In this document: positions 8,140 through 17,475 of the stretch, piece after piece
How positions within the stretch are numbered: position 1 is the stretch's first letter
Layout of the letters: every line of letters starts with the position of its first letter
NCBI RefSeq assembly: GCF_003050965.1
Contig: NZ_QAOU01000005.1
Location: 62,001 to 126,000 of the forward strand
Direction: 5' to 3'
Source: Nitrosospira sp. Nsp2
GTDB taxonomy: Bacteria > Pseudomonadota > Gammaproteobacteria > Burkholderiales > Nitrosomonadaceae
DNA length: 64,000 nt
Notes under the pieces: generated by a model
What the model saw: only the letters and a program-made list of their open reading frames with translations
Database searches by the model: none
Told to the model about the DNA's origin: nothing
Translations under genes and position numbers: made by a program

Positions 8140-8533
8140 CACTGCATTAGATCTTCTAGAACACGCTAAGAGCATAAACGAAGATGAGGGCAATCAAGAA
8201 GAAATAAGACAACGAGCCGTTGTCAACAGAGGCTATTACGCGATTTACCATTTGGCCAAAGAAATAGCGGAGAAATTTCCCCTCCCTGAACCCAGAAATA
8301 ACGGGGGTGGTAGCCATCAGAAACTGTTCAATAGGCTTATCGACGCCAGTGTCGGGCCACCAACGGATCCATTGGTTCTGCGGAGCATCGGATATATGGC
8401 GGCAAGAACAAAACAATTCCGGGTATGGGCTGATTACAAACTAAATGAACCGCAGCCGTCGAATGCAGCAGCACAGACACTTGCGAATGCAGCGAAGGTA
8501 CTTGAAAATTCCGCTAACTTAAGCTCGGCATAA
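8132..8533 (+). CDS. HEPN-domain protein, possible ribonuclease toxin
   Basis: A 133-residue all-helical protein. Near residue 32 it has RGYYAIYH, an R-x6-H arrangement with the aromatic pattern YYAIYHLAKEIAE typical of HEPN domains. In catalytic members the Arg and His form a metal-independent RNase site. It is the second gene of an overlapping pair (start inside the last codons of the 249-residue gene). Position in a tRNA-linked accessory segment suits a toxin-antitoxin or abortive-infection function. Family recognition rests on this one motif and on helicity. Confidence 0.6.
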   Translation: MSNTALDLLEHAKSINEDEGNQEEIRQRAVVNRGYYAIYHLAKEIAEKFPLPEPRNNGGGSHQKLFNRLIDASVGPPTDPLVLRSIGYMAARTKQFRVWADYKLNEPQPSNAAAQTLANAAKVLENSANLSSA

Positions 8534-8542
8534 ACGAGCCCC

Positions 8543-8733
8543 TCATCGCCACCCAGGCCGATAATTGTCCGCTTCCATTTGTCTCTGCCGATTGCCTTGA
8601 TCGATCCGCTGCATCTCTGAAAGCTGGCGCCGTTGCTCCCACTCGTCCCCATGCTCCGTTGAAGGTCGTACGCTAAGGCATTAGTGGTTAGTACGGCCGC
8701 CAAGGCGAAAGTCGCAGTTGTTATTATTCTCAC
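8543..8733 (-). pseudogene. Small exported Gln/Arg-rich protein, probably frameshifted
   Basis: A GTG at 8731-8733 follows a strong GGAGGT site and opens a signal peptide of about 21 residues (MRIITTATFALAAVLTTNALA). Shortly after, the coding-like sequence moves to another frame: STEHGDEWEQRRQL and RQRQMEADNYRPGWR, ending at TGA 8543-8545. That stop is neatly ten bases from the convergent HEPN stop. In the original frame the ORF would run antisense into the HEPN gene. I read this as a small periplasmic protein with a one- or two-base indel. Function unknown. Confidence 0.4.
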
Positions 8734-8783
8734 GGTTTTTGTACCTCCAAGCGAAAAAAGGCGGGCCAACCCCGCCCGCTAAA

Positions 8784-8909
8784 TCAAGCCGCGTCCAGCT
8801 CAGACTCCACCGCGACAAATGGCTGCCCATCAACCACGATAACGTAACCACCAACGCTGGTCCGCCGTGAGGCAATTTCTCCGTTTTTTGAAAACGGGCT
8901 CTGATACAT
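8784..8909 (-). CDS. Small hypothetical protein (41 aa)
   Basis: A short ORF with plausible protein-like composition, containing GEIASRRTSVGGYVIVVDGQ and an acidic end. It lies in a different frame from, and overlaps, the 61-codon ORF that begins at 9015. It may be the true C-terminal part of that gene after a frameshift, or a separate coupled gene. Not in any family I know. Ribosome site weak. Confidence 0.3.
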   Translation of the reverse strand: MYQSPFSKNGEIASRRTSVGGYVIVVDGQPFVAVESELDAA

Positions 8910-9015
8910 TGCCACCGTCATACTCTATCGAGATAAGCATGGTTCCTTCCGTACGTACCTCCTTATCCAGAATTAACACTCTTGCTGCATCGTAGTTCTT
9001 GGGCCATATCTCCAT
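8830..9015 (-). CDS. Small hypothetical protein (61 aa), possibly frameshifted
   Basis: The ATG at 9015 has a strong GGGAGGA site five bases upstream on the minus strand, so translation initiation is credible. The first 35 residues (starting MEIWPKNYDAARVLILDKE) look like a beta-rich small protein. After GG the protein quality in this frame drops, while the overlapping 41-codon frame looks better. The two may have been one gene of about 76 residues. Function unknown. Confidence 0.4.
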   Translation of the reverse strand: MEIWPKNYDAARVLILDKEVRTEGTMLISIEYDGGNVSEPVFKKRRNCLTADQRWWLRYRG

Positions 9016-9191
9016 TTAATCCTCCCATCGAACTCCGCTACGTTTGCTTCACGTTCACGCTCCAAATAACTTTTAAAATAAAAATACCCCTTCTCACAAT
9101 ATGGACTAGACTTAAAACCATGTCCAGACTATGGTTGTATTGCTAACGCGACCGTACCCTGCGAAATTTCAATTTAAGAGGAGGAATAGTG

Positions 9192-9287
9192 ATGAAAACG
9201 GACATGACGCTGGTAGCCCTTATCGTGTTGATTCTTGGACTGATTTCGCTATTTGGAATATTTAATCGGTGGTTTATGGTGATGTAA
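9192..9287 (+). CDS. 31-residue single-helix membrane microprotein
   Basis: ATG at 9192 is preceded by AAGAGGAGGAAT, one of the best ribosome sites in the window. The product is MKTDMTLVALIVL followed by a continuous hydrophobic helix and a short NRWF tail. It would be a small inner-membrane protein. No homologue recognised. It stands alone between accessory ORFs and the decarboxylase gene. Confidence 0.5.
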   Translation: MKTDMTLVALIVLILGLISLFGIFNRWFMVM

Positions 9288-9395
9288 ACGCTCGGGCCCT
9301 GCTGTAGCGCACCTGGCTCATCGGCCCGTACGTTATCGACGGAACTCGAACGCCATGTGCCGAGTTGCTCGGCAACAGTCGGGCGTTTGGTGCAC

Positions 9396-10645
9396 CTATT
9401 TTTGTAAAATAGTGCTTTTCCACCCCTTCATATCCGTAACAAAGCTGTCCATGAGTTTTCGATCGACGTGGGGCATGACGACAAAATGAGCGATTTTTCC
9501 GAATTGCGCGCCTTCGTCCGGTGCCAGATCGTATTTTTTCATCAAATGTTCGGGCGGTCGCTCAAAAAAAAGCGTATTTGAGTAAGGGTTTTTCCATACC
9601 CGAATACCGCTTCTCCGAGGCTCTTTAAAAGATACTCGGCATTGCTCATACTATTCCGGGCGGCCGTCCGGAAATCTTCGAGGGAGATTGAATTGATCTT
9701 CCACCAGAATTTGAGAGGGCCGAGGGCGCTGCGCGAAGTGGTAATGGTCGGAACCGCCCCAGCCAGGTAAGGCACATCAAAGGGATTCAGGTTTTTAAAT
9801 GCGTCACGCGTGCAAATAAACACGCCGATGGGTTCGTCAAACCCAAAGAATTTGTGCCCTGAGACCACGATTGAGTCGAATTTTTGTGCCTGCTGATGCA
9901 CGAGTTGCGCAGCCTCTTCATTTACATAGGGGAGAAATCCACCGAAAAGCGCGGCATCGGAGTGAATGTATGCGGGCCCGCGGTGCTTTCCCCGCAGTAT
10001 TTTGCGGATGGCCGACTGGTCATCCATCGCACCCTTGAAAGTCGTGCCCATGGCGATAACCACAAGAGCCGGACGTGCCGGGTCCAATTGTTTCTCGAAA
10101 TCGGCTGTATTCATGTGGCCCATATCCGTCGCCTTGATCAGGCGAAGATCGGTATTTTGGACATCGGCCAATTTTTTTATCGAGTAATGGGCTTCCGCGG
10201 ATACATAAATGATCGGCTTCACGGATGACTTCGATTCCAGGTATTTACGCCCGAAATAAATTCCGTGGTTGTTTCCATCGGTTCCGCTGGCGGTTACGAA
10301 ACCCCAGTAGTCTCCCTCCTTGAACCCATACAGCTTGGCAAAGTAATTCACCACTTCCTGCTCGAACTCATGGGTATTCAAAGTATAAGGACTTTGTTTG
10401 TATGGATCTCCAACGTTGTTCATTGCCACGCGATACATTTCGTGCTTCATGTACCACGCGTAAAAATCGCCTAAAGAGGTGTCCTGGTTGACCGGGTATC
10501 CCGCGGCGGTCTTCTTCTTTTCGAGGATCTTTTGCGCGAATTGATCCAGCCTTTCACGCTGCGACTCGGTAATTGCCGAGGCCGGGTTCGAAAAGGAGAC
10601 GACGCTTAGGAAGATCAGAAGGAGTCTTGTCATAGATTTTGTCAT
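9396..10645 (-). pseudogene. Exported group II PLP decarboxylase (histidine decarboxylase-like), frameshifted
   Basis: The first frame (10645 to 9542, 367 aa) is a fold-type I PLP decarboxylase. It has GTDGNNHGIYFGR, HSDAALFGGFLPY (PLP Asp) and SGHKFFGFDEPIGV (Schiff-base Lys), the signature of histidine decarboxylases. It begins with a clear signal peptide ending NPASA at about residue 24, which is unusual for this family. At a run of eight T (9563-9570) the frame breaks. The family's C-terminus continues in another frame (YDLAPDEGAQFGKIAHFVVM..., VDRKLMDSF) to a TAG at 9396-9398. One inserted base would restore about 416 residues. Sequencing error, slippage or a true pseudogene all fit. It lies 18 bp behind the methyltransferase gene on the same strand. 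Confidence 0.78.
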
Positions 10646-10663
10646 CCGCTCGAGATCGCGTAT

Positions 10664-11701
10664 TTATTTATATGCAATTGCGGCGCTGCACGGGCCTTCC
10701 AAATGCATTATCTCGTAGCGCTTGAACCCCGCCTCCCGGCACCATTCCCAAAAATCCGCCCCGGTGAAATCAAACGCATCACCAAATTCGATCAGCATGT
10801 TTAGCGACATCAGGAGCCCAAACGCGTTTGTGCGCCGCTCATCGTCGATCAGGTTTTCAATGGCGACGAAGACGCCTCCCTCCGGCACTGACTCGTATGC
10901 CAATCTGATAAGGTGTTTCTTCTTCTCCAGATTCCAGTCATGCAAAATCATCCCCATGGTGATGACATCCGCCTTCGGCAAAGGGTTCTTCAGAAAATCT
11001 CCCGATACAACCTCTACCCGGTCAGTTAACCCCGCCTGCTCGATCCATTTCCTGGCGATAGGCTCGACAGCTGGTAAATCAAAGCTCGTGCATTTAATTT
11101 GGGGATGCTGTATCGCGACCAGGCTTGAAAGCAATCCCGTCGCGCCCCCCACATCGCACAACGTGGAATAACGGGAAAAATCAAACTTTTGCGCAAGCGC
11201 CTGGAAGTTAACTCGCGAAATACCGCGCATTGCCCCCATGAATTGTTCAAGCCGGGACAAGTCTTCATAAAGCACTTCAAACATGGGTTTCTGGCTGTGC
11301 TTGATTTCGTTCTGAGGCTTGCCGGTCTTGAGCGCGGGTCCGAGATCACTCCAGAATCTGAACAGGCGCTGGCCGGCCATTTCCAGTATGCCGCCAATGT
11401 ACTCGCCTTTATTCTTGTCCAGGAATCGGCTTGTTTGCCCGGTATTAGAGTAAACCGCTGCTGCGCCAGCCCCCGCCCGGTTCAGGAAACCAAGTGCCAC
11501 GAGCGCATCGAAAAAATCCCAGATGCCGCGTGGATGGAGGTTTAGCGCCTTGCCCAAGGCTATGCCGGTCATGGCCTCATCGCCCAGTATCGTAAAAAGC
11601 TCTAATTCAACCGCCGTGAGGAGAACCTTCGAACCCCAAAAACCAAAGCCTACCTCAAGAATACGAGATGGATCTTCTGCATCAGACATCGTTTCCCTCA
11701 T
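10664..11701 (-). CDS. SAM-dependent O-methyltransferase, family 2 (acetylserotonin/CrtF type)
   Basis: A 345-residue class I methyltransferase. The N-terminal half is a winged-helix dimerisation domain (LLTAVELELFTILG, HPRGIWDFFDALVALGFL). The C-terminal half is a Rossmann fold with the SAM loop CDVGGATGLLSSLVA near residue 180 and the catalytic-region HDW (ILHDWNLEKK) near residue 255. Relatives methylate hydroxyl groups on small molecules such as hydroxyneurosporene or phenols. A second ATG at 11686 is an alternative start. It precedes the exported decarboxylase by 18 bp, so the two are one operon; the shared substrate is unknown. Confidence 0.85.
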   Translation of the reverse strand: MRETMSDAEDPSRILEVGFGFWGSKVLLTAVELELFTILGDEAMTGIALGKALNLHPRGIWDFFDALVALGFLNRAGAGAAAVYSNTGQTSRFLDKNKGEYIGGILEMAGQRLFRFWSDLGPALKTGKPQNEIKHSQKPMFEVLYEDLSRLEQFMGAMRGISRVNFQALAQKFDFSRYSTLCDVGGATGLLSSLVAIQHPQIKCTSFDLPAVEPIARKWIEQAGLTDRVEVVSGDFLKNPLPKADVITMGMILHDWNLEKKKHLIRLAYESVPEGGVFVAIENLIDDERRTNAFGLLMSLNMLIEFGDAFDFTGADFWEWCREAGFKRYEIMHLEGPCSAAIAYK

Positions 11702-12221
11702 TCATGGATTCTTGGAAATCTAAGGTTCCGCCGCGGCCCACTGCTATTAGGCGCCAAACCGCGTTATTCTCCTTGTGATCGACTCGTCCATTTTATCGCC
11801 GCCACAAGAAAAATCGAAGTTCAGCTATAGCGACTGCTGTTGTTACCTGATAATCGTACTGTCTATGCGGGGAACCGCCCGGGCACTTGCAATTAACCGA
11901 CGGAGCGATATGGGTGAGATTATTTCAAGAACCGGAAACGCCAGCGCGAGATTGGACGATGCGACCGAAGAAGGTACTACGGCTAATGAAGGGAACATAC
12001 GGATGAGTAGCCTAAACATGCGGCTACAAGAACAATTGTATACGTAACTGCCCCGGTTATGAAAAAGGCCCGGAATGAAATTCCGGGCCTTTTTCCAAAA
12101 ACGCAAAACGAAATACTGAATATAAGGGACTTATGCTCAGCTTGCACTCAACTTACATCCCCCTTCTCATTTCTGAGAAAATCACTGGCCGGTATGCTGA
12201 TCAGTCGACCCCGCCCATTCA
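11702..12221. other. Intergenic region with terminator
   Basis: Contains an open frame at 11775-12047 (+), GTG start, whose product has no domain and poor coding character. I do not annotate it as a gene. It ends 15 bases before the hairpin at 12062-12094. Otherwise no gene is seen. Confidence 0.5.
12062..12094. terminator. Bidirectional intrinsic terminator
   Basis: AAAAAGGCCCGGAA (12062-12075) and TTCCGGGCCTTTTT (12081-12094) form a perfect 14-bp inverted repeat with a five-base loop. The GC core is flanked by A and T runs, so it would terminate in both directions. Confidence 0.88.
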
Positions 12222-12620
12222 CTAAATGACGATCACCGCGCCAATAATAAGGCCGATAATGATTCTCGCCAGCATATTATCTTTAAGCCAACCGTCCGCC
12301 GTCTTCATGACAACTGAGCGGTTGTGCTCTATGCGTTTCGGATCAAGGAATTTCTCCCAACTATCGGTCTGGGCTTTATCGTCGACCGGTTCTCCAAATT
12401 TGGCAGCCAGGCGACTGGACAGGCGCTCGGCGATTAAGGCAGATCCATAAAGGGCGGCGATTAGAAGAAGGAAGTAGGGAAATGCTATGAAGAACTTGAT
12501 CGACCTGTCCTGATATTGCTCCATCAAGGGGAGGCCGAAACTATTAAGCGAAAATACAATAACGCCCAATAATGGGAGAAAAAAGCACACAATCAGACTA
12601 TGAAAAAACACTTGCTTCAT
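12222..12620 (-). CDS. Hypothetical membrane protein, three transmembrane segments
   Basis: A 132-residue protein with hydrophobic helices at about residues 6-28, 42-62 and 115-132, and a charged soluble stretch between the second and third. The ATG is preceded by AAAGGAGGT at ideal spacing, which makes the start firm. No family recognised. It is alone on its strand after a long upstream gap. Confidence 0.7.
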   Translation of the reverse strand: MKQVFFHSLIVCFFLPLLGVIVFSLNSFGLPLMEQYQDRSIKFFIAFPYFLLLIAALYGSALIAERLSSRLAAKFGEPVDDKAQTDSWEKFLDPKRIEHNRSVVMKTADGWLKDNMLARIIIGLIIGAVIVI

Positions 12621-13353
12621 AGCACCACCTCCTTTATGTCCCCAACGAATAAGGCCATGAATTGCTTAAAGCTTTGCGATGGCCACCCAACCCCGAATGA
12701 TTTTATTATTGTAATACCATGATTCTGCGGAGCTTTTTCTATTCAAGACCGCCAATACGCCGCTTGCGCTTTTTTGGATCTCATGGTATGGAGACTGCCA
12801 TAGTCCATGTGAAGAACTTGTTGCAACAATGTGATGATTGTGTGAAAAATGTGAGGAAGACGTCATATCGATGTGAGGGATTTGTGAACCCGGAACCATG
12901 GAAAATACGGCGGGGAAATGGTGGTCCGCGATCAGCTACGAATCGCACTCTGACCGACCGGTTTCGAAGGGATACTCGAACCGAAGGCGGTTAGTAACGG
13001 GGATTCACAGGAAATGCGACCGCTAAAGAACAGGAAGGCCTATGAGCAGTGAACAAGCAAGCCCTTCTGATGTCAGCGCGATTCTTCATTAGACAATGGC
13101 TTGAATATAGATTCTCTAAACTTCCACGATACATTTGGTTGGGATTGGCTGTAAAAGCCGGGGTGTGCCAAAACTGTGGAATCGAGAACGCAAACCGAAC
13201 CATAAGCGCAAAGGTGCGGTCGGGTCAGGGCGTTAAAACGGATAAAAAAGATTAGGGAATGAGCTGCCGGCGTCTCGATGGATTAATGAACGGAGACGCC
13301 GGAAGTGATATGGTAGGGATATAAGGGCTGGAAGAAGACTTGATGCGAGCTTG
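12621..13353. other. Gene-poor region
   Basis: Short open frames occur on both strands here, but none has a recognisable domain together with a good ribosome site. The longest are 60-90 codons with poor protein-like composition. I see no tRNA, insertion sequence or strong terminator. Confidence 0.45.
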
Positions 13354-13695
13354 TCAATAACCTGTCCCCGACGCTGGTGCAGACCCGCGCTCTTTTTCGG
13401 TGCCATAATCGTAGACACCTTCCTTGCGATGCTCTCGATATTCTCCTTCGCTTAATGATTCTCTCTGATTTCTTTCGAAACGGTTTTTCCTTTCCGCTTC
13501 TTCCCCTCTGGTCGTGCCTTTCTCAAATGGCTTCCCTGGCGTTACCGGCGGTTGCATGGAATCGGAAGGCCGTTGCATGGCGTCGCCTTGGCCGGGCACA
13601 TTGATCTGTGCATAAACCGATCCTGCGACGGTTAAAAGGACCGCGGCGAGCAGTGGCTGCACTGTTTTACTATTCATGATGGACAGGTATTTCAT
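13354..13695 (-). CDS. Small exported hydrophilic protein
   Basis: Start chosen at ATG 13695, which follows AAGGAG by six bases; the open frame extends further upstream without a site. The product of 113 residues has a signal peptide ending SVYAQ near residue 35 (an inner Met is an alternative start). A Pro/Gln segment and a strongly charged helical tail rich in R, E and K follow (GEEAERKNRFERNQRESL). Likely periplasmic. No family recognised. Confidence 0.65.
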   Translation of the reverse strand: MKYLSIMNSKTVQPLLAAVLLTVAGSVYAQINVPGQGDAMQRPSDSMQPPVTPGKPFEKGTTRGEEAERKNRFERNQRESLSEGEYREHRKEGVYDYGTEKERGSAPASGTGY

Positions 13696-13889
13696 GGATA
13701 GCTCCTTATTGTCTATCAGCGAATTGCTGTCTGGAAATGCTACCCATGGATTTGAAACTATACTGTACGACAACGCACAAAAAGGGTGTTTGGGGGGCGA
13801 GAAACCTGGATGAGGGTGGTACGGAGCCTGCCCGGACTCCGTCCGTCTTTATTTCCGCTTCAGGGAGCGATCCCGTTTTATGCGAACTA

Positions 13890-14504
13890 TTAACCGCCAA
13901 ATGTCCGGTCCTGCCGCCGGAACCAGGATAACGCATGCTCGAAATGCTGAGGCTCGAAGTCCGGCCAATACTCGTCCCTCACATAAAAGTCCGCGTAAAC
14001 CGACTGTACCGGAAGAAAACCGCTCAAGCGGCGGCCCCCTCCCCAACGCACGATCAGGTCCAGGCGTGACACATCGTTTGAATGCAGGTTCCCGCTCTTG
14101 AGCCCCCCTAAGTCCCATTCCCAGCCATAGTTGACGAGTAGATTGACCTTCATGCCGCTTCCCTGGCGCGTCCTGAATTTTTCAAGCACCTTGGGAAATT
14201 GCGCAGAGCGCTCATCGCCAACCACAAGCAGCGCCGCGCCACGGCGTTCGATCTCAAAAGCGAATTCCACTGAGGCATCAGTAAATGCCAGCTTTTGCAG
14301 GGTCGGCCGCTTTGTGTTGTCTTGCGTAAAACAATAAATAGACGCTTCCGGAATACCCCGCTCCTTGCATATTTCGTACAAGGCTATTCCGGGCCCAATA
14401 CCATAAGTGTATCCATCCTCTTTTGGGAGGCCCCGATTCAATGCCCAGCGGCGATTGCCGTCAGGAATGAAGCCGATATGCTGCGGAATCCTGTTCTTTG
14501 CCAT
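13890..14504 (-). CDS. Short cis-prenyltransferase (undecaprenyl diphosphate synthase family)
   Basis: 204 residues with clear family motifs: IGFIPDGNRRWA (catalytic Asp and first diphosphate site), NYGWEWDL, and the C-terminal block RWGGGRRLSGFLPVQSVYAD followed by EYWPDF. Typical UppS is about 240-250 residues. The missing stretch lies between NYGWEWDL and the RWGG block. It follows ppsA by 28 bp on the same strand rather than sitting in the usual dxr-uppS-cdsA locus, so it is likely a paralogue with its own, possibly shorter, product. Substrate length is not deducible. Confidence 0.8.
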   Translation of the reverse strand: MAKNRIPQHIGFIPDGNRRWALNRGLPKEDGYTYGIGPGIALYEICKERGIPEASIYCFTQDNTKRPTLQKLAFTDASVEFAFEIERRGAALLVVGDERSAQFPKVLEKFRTRQGSGMKVNLLVNYGWEWDLGGLKSGNLHSNDVSRLDLIVRWGGGRRLSGFLPVQSVYADFYVRDEYWPDFEPQHFEHALSWFRRQDRTFGG

Positions 14505-14532
14505 TTGCGATCCTTATACAAAGCAGTTCAAG

Positions 14533-16944
14533 TTAAGCGCCTCGTTCTGAAATGCTGCCTTTTTTTTTAGCTTCCTCAACAAGATAAAGCCAAGTATCCA
14601 CCACCGTATCAGGATTCAATGAGAGACTACCGATGCCTTCTTCCATAAGCCACCGTGCCAGGTCGGGATGGTCGGACGGCCCCTGTCCACAAATACCGAT
14701 GTATTTTCCCGCTCCACGGCATGCCTGAATTGCGAGCCGCAACAGGGCCTTGACCGCGGGGTCGCGCTCATCGAAGGATTCCGCAACAAGGCTGGAATCC
14801 CGATCCAACCCGAGAGTGAGCTGCGTCAGGTCGTTGGACCCGATGGAAAAACCGTCGAAGTACTCGAGGAACTGATCCGCAAGCAACGCATTGGATGGGA
14901 TTTCACACATCATGATCAGCCGCAAGCCGTTCTCACCCCGTTTCAAGCCGTTTTCTTCCAGCAGGGTTACTACGCGGCGTGCTTCGGTCACCGTCCGCAC
15001 AAACGGTATCATGATCTCCAGATTGGTAAGGCCCATCTCGGTTCGGACTTTCTTCATTGCCCGGCATTCAAGTTCGAAACACTCGCGGAACTCCTTCGCC
15101 ACGTAGCGCGAAGCGCCGCGAAATCCCAGCATCGGATTTTCTTCCTTGGGCTCGTATTGCAGCCCGCCAATGAGGCTCGAGTATTCGTTGGATTTAAAGT
15201 CCGAGAGGCGCACGATAACCGGCTTTGGGAAGAATGCCGCACCTAGCGTGGCGATACCCTCGGCGAGTTTCTCAACATAAAAACTGACAGGATCGGGATA
15301 ACCCGCACTCTGATTTTCCACCTGCTGCTTCAGGTCGGGGGGTAGATCCGGATAGTGCAACACAGCGTTGGGGTGTATTCCGATCATGCGTGCGATGATG
15401 AACTCCAGCCGCGCCAGACCAACGCCATCGTTGGGTATGCGCTGAAAACCAAACGCCAGGTCCGGGTTGCCCACGTTCATGGTGATCTTGACTGGCGGCT
15501 TCGGCATACTCTCGAGCGCCAGGTCGATCACTTCGATTTCCAGCGACCCCCGATAGATATTGCCGGTATCCCCTTCTGTACAGGACACCGTCACCATTTC
15601 GTCCTCAGCCAGTGTACCGGTAGCGTTTCCGCAACCGACTACCGCCGGGATCCCTAGTTCGCGCGCAACAATTGCCGCGTGGCAGGTGCGGCCGCCGCGA
15701 TTGGTCACAATGGCCGATGCACGTTTCATGACGGGCTCCCAATCGGGATCGGTCATGTCGGTCACCAGCACATCTCCCTCTCGCACGCGTGACATCTCGC
15801 TCGCGTCCAGAACCAGCCGGACCGGACCGCTACCGATTTTCTGGCCGATGGCGCGCCCGGATACCAGTATTTCCGATTTGCTTTTCAACCGGTAGCGCCG
15901 CAGCGTATTCACCTTTGCCGCGGATTGCACTGTCTCGGGCCGCGCTTGCAGGATGTAGAGTTTGCCATCCTGGCCGTCCTTGCCCCATTCGATATCCATG
16001 GGCCTGCCATAGTGCCGCTCGATGACGACCGCATGGCGGGCCAATTCCTCTACATCCCGGTCGGTCACGGAGAAGCGGCTACGCGCAGCCTGATCCACCT
16101 CCAGGGTTTCCACCGTACGGCCGATGTCGCCGCTTGCCGCATATTGCATTTTGATGAGCTTGGAACCCAGGTTTCGTCGAAGAATCGCCGGCCTTCCCTG
16201 CGCTAGTGCGGGTTTGTAAACATAGAACTCGTCCGGGTTGACCGCACCCTTCACTACGGTTTCCCCCAAGCCATATGAAGCCGTGATGAAGACCACCTGA
16301 TCAAATCCTGTTTCGGTATCCAGAGTGAAGATCACGCCTGAAGCACCCATATCACTGCGAACCATCTGCTGCACGCCCGCCGATAAAGCCACCTCTGAAT
16401 GGATGAAACCCTTGTCGACGCGGTACGAAATTGCCCGGTCATTGTAGAGCGAGGCAAACACGTCCTGGACCGCCTTTAACAAATTGTCCAGTCCATGAAT
16501 ATTCAGGTAAGTTTCCTGCTGGCCTGCGAAGGAGGCGGTCGCCAAGTCTTCTGCGGTAGCGGAAGAACGCACCGCCACGGAGATTTCGCTGGACTCCGCT
16601 TCCTGCAGCATTTTCTGGTAAGCAGTGGTGATTTCCTGCTTCAACCGCGGCTGCAGCGGAGTTTCCACGATCCAGGCCCGGATTTGCGCGCCAGTAGTAG
16701 CCAGTGCTTTAACGTCTCGCGTATCAAGCGTGGCGAGTATCCGTTCGATGCGCTGTGCCAGACCTCCCTGGGCAAGAAACTCACGATAGGCATCGGCGGT
16801 CGTTGCAAAGCCGTGAGGAACCCGCACCCCGGCCTTTGTCAACTGGCTGATCATTTCGCCCAGCGACGCATTCTTTCCGCCCACGCGGCCTACGTCCGTC
16901 ATGCGCAACTCATCGAACCAGACGACGTATTGTGAATCAGTCAA
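14533..16944 (-). CDS. ppsA: Phosphoenolpyruvate synthase
   Basis: 803 residues in the three-domain order of PpsA: N-terminal nucleotide-binding domain ([14 protein letters not shown]), the phosphohistidine swivel domain with [18 protein letters not shown] around residue 420, and the C-terminal TIM barrel with [15 protein letters not shown] and the [10 protein letters not shown] block. It converts pyruvate, ATP and water to PEP, AMP and Pi, a gluconeogenic entry needed in autotrophs. Length is normal. The divergent upstream gene for its regulator PpsR is present only as a broken remnant. Confidence 0.96.
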   Translation of the reverse strand: MTDSQYVVWFDELRMTDVGRVGGKNASLGEMISQLTKAGVRVPHGFATTADAYREFLAQGGLAQRIERILATLDTRDVKALATTGAQIRAWIVETPLQPRLKQEITTAYQKMLQEAESSEISVAVRSSATAEDLATASFAGQQETYLNIHGLDNLLKAVQDVFASLYNDRAISYRVDKGFIHSEVALSAGVQQMVRSDMGASGVIFTLDTETGFDQVVFITASYGLGETVVKGAVNPDEFYVYKPALAQGRPAILRRNLGSKLIKMQYAASGDIGRTVETLEVDQAARSRFSVTDRDVEELARHAVVIERHYGRPMDIEWGKDGQDGKLYILQARPETVQSAAKVNTLRRYRLKSKSEILVSGRAIGQKIGSGPVRLVLDASEMSRVREGDVLVTDMTDPDWEPVMKRASAIVTNRGGRTCHAAIVARELGIPAVVGCGNATGTLAEDEMVTVSCTEGDTGNIYRGSLEIEVIDLALESMPKPPVKITMNVGNPDLAFGFQRIPNDGVGLARLEFIIARMIGIHPNAVLHYPDLPPDLKQQVENQSAGYPDPVSFYVEKLAEGIATLGAAFFPKPVIVRLSDFKSNEYSSLIGGLQYEPKEENPMLGFRGASRYVAKEFRECFELECRAMKKVRTEMGLTNLEIMIPFVRTVTEARRVVTLLEENGLKRGENGLRLIMMCEIPSNALLADQFLEYFDGFSIGSNDLTQLTLGLDRDSSLVAESFDERDPAVKALLRLAIQACRGAGKYIGICGQGPSDHPDLARWLMEEGIGSLSLNPDTVVDTWLYLVEEAKKKGSISERGA

Positions 16945-17475
16945 TTTCTGCTCCTGTTCGCGAGTACGGTTGTGTTAGTTGCCACGATACGTTATTTTCA
17001 TTATAGAAACTTTTAAATAAAATCGTTGCAAACGTTCCGTTGGCAAACGAGGCCCAAATCGATATATCGATAAGCCGGAGATACGAGGTGGTCGAAGCAA
17101 TGTTGCGTTCTCCCCCTTGCGGCGGACCTCAGGCGCAACGTTCCTCAGAGCCTAATTTCCGCGAGGATTTTTTTGCCGTACTCCCGAAAAAGCACCAGGC
17201 TGACATCAGCCTGCAAGGAACAGCTTGGAAAACTTGGACGGCCATGACTCCCAAAGATGCCCAAAAGCGGGGGAAGGAACTAATGAGGCTCGGGTCGGGC
17301 AAAGCCGGACGCGGACCCATGCCCGCTGGGGAGAATACCCGGGGGGGCCGACTCCTGAGAAGAAATCCCGGGGGCGCCCCGTGTGCACTTCAGACACTCA
17401 GCTATGGCTTCAACGTTGTTATTGCGGGCTTGAGAGCCATTCAGGGCCTCTTTACATTATCGGTGAGTTAAAACA
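16945..17475. other. Region upstream of ppsA
   Basis: No convincing gene. The open frame at 17040-17471 (+) has no domain and weak coding character. It probably replaces the deleted 5' two-thirds of ppsR. A perfect 14-bp palindrome, ATCGATATATCGAT, lies at 17058-17071, about 115 bases before the ppsA start; its role is unknown. The AT-rich stretch 16985-17030 is the likely ppsA promoter region. Confidence 0.45.

Noticed and set aside
8434-8769. 111-codon minus-strand ORF running antisense into the HEPN gene
   Set aside because: Only its signal peptide looks real; the later part looks coding in a different frame that stops at 8543.
11775-12047. 90-codon ORF ending near the strong terminator
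   Set aside because: No domain, weak coding character and no good ribosome site, although the terminator position is suggestive.
17040-17471. 143-codon ORF upstream of the ppsR remnant
   Set aside because: No similarity to the missing PpsR N-terminus and poor protein-like composition.
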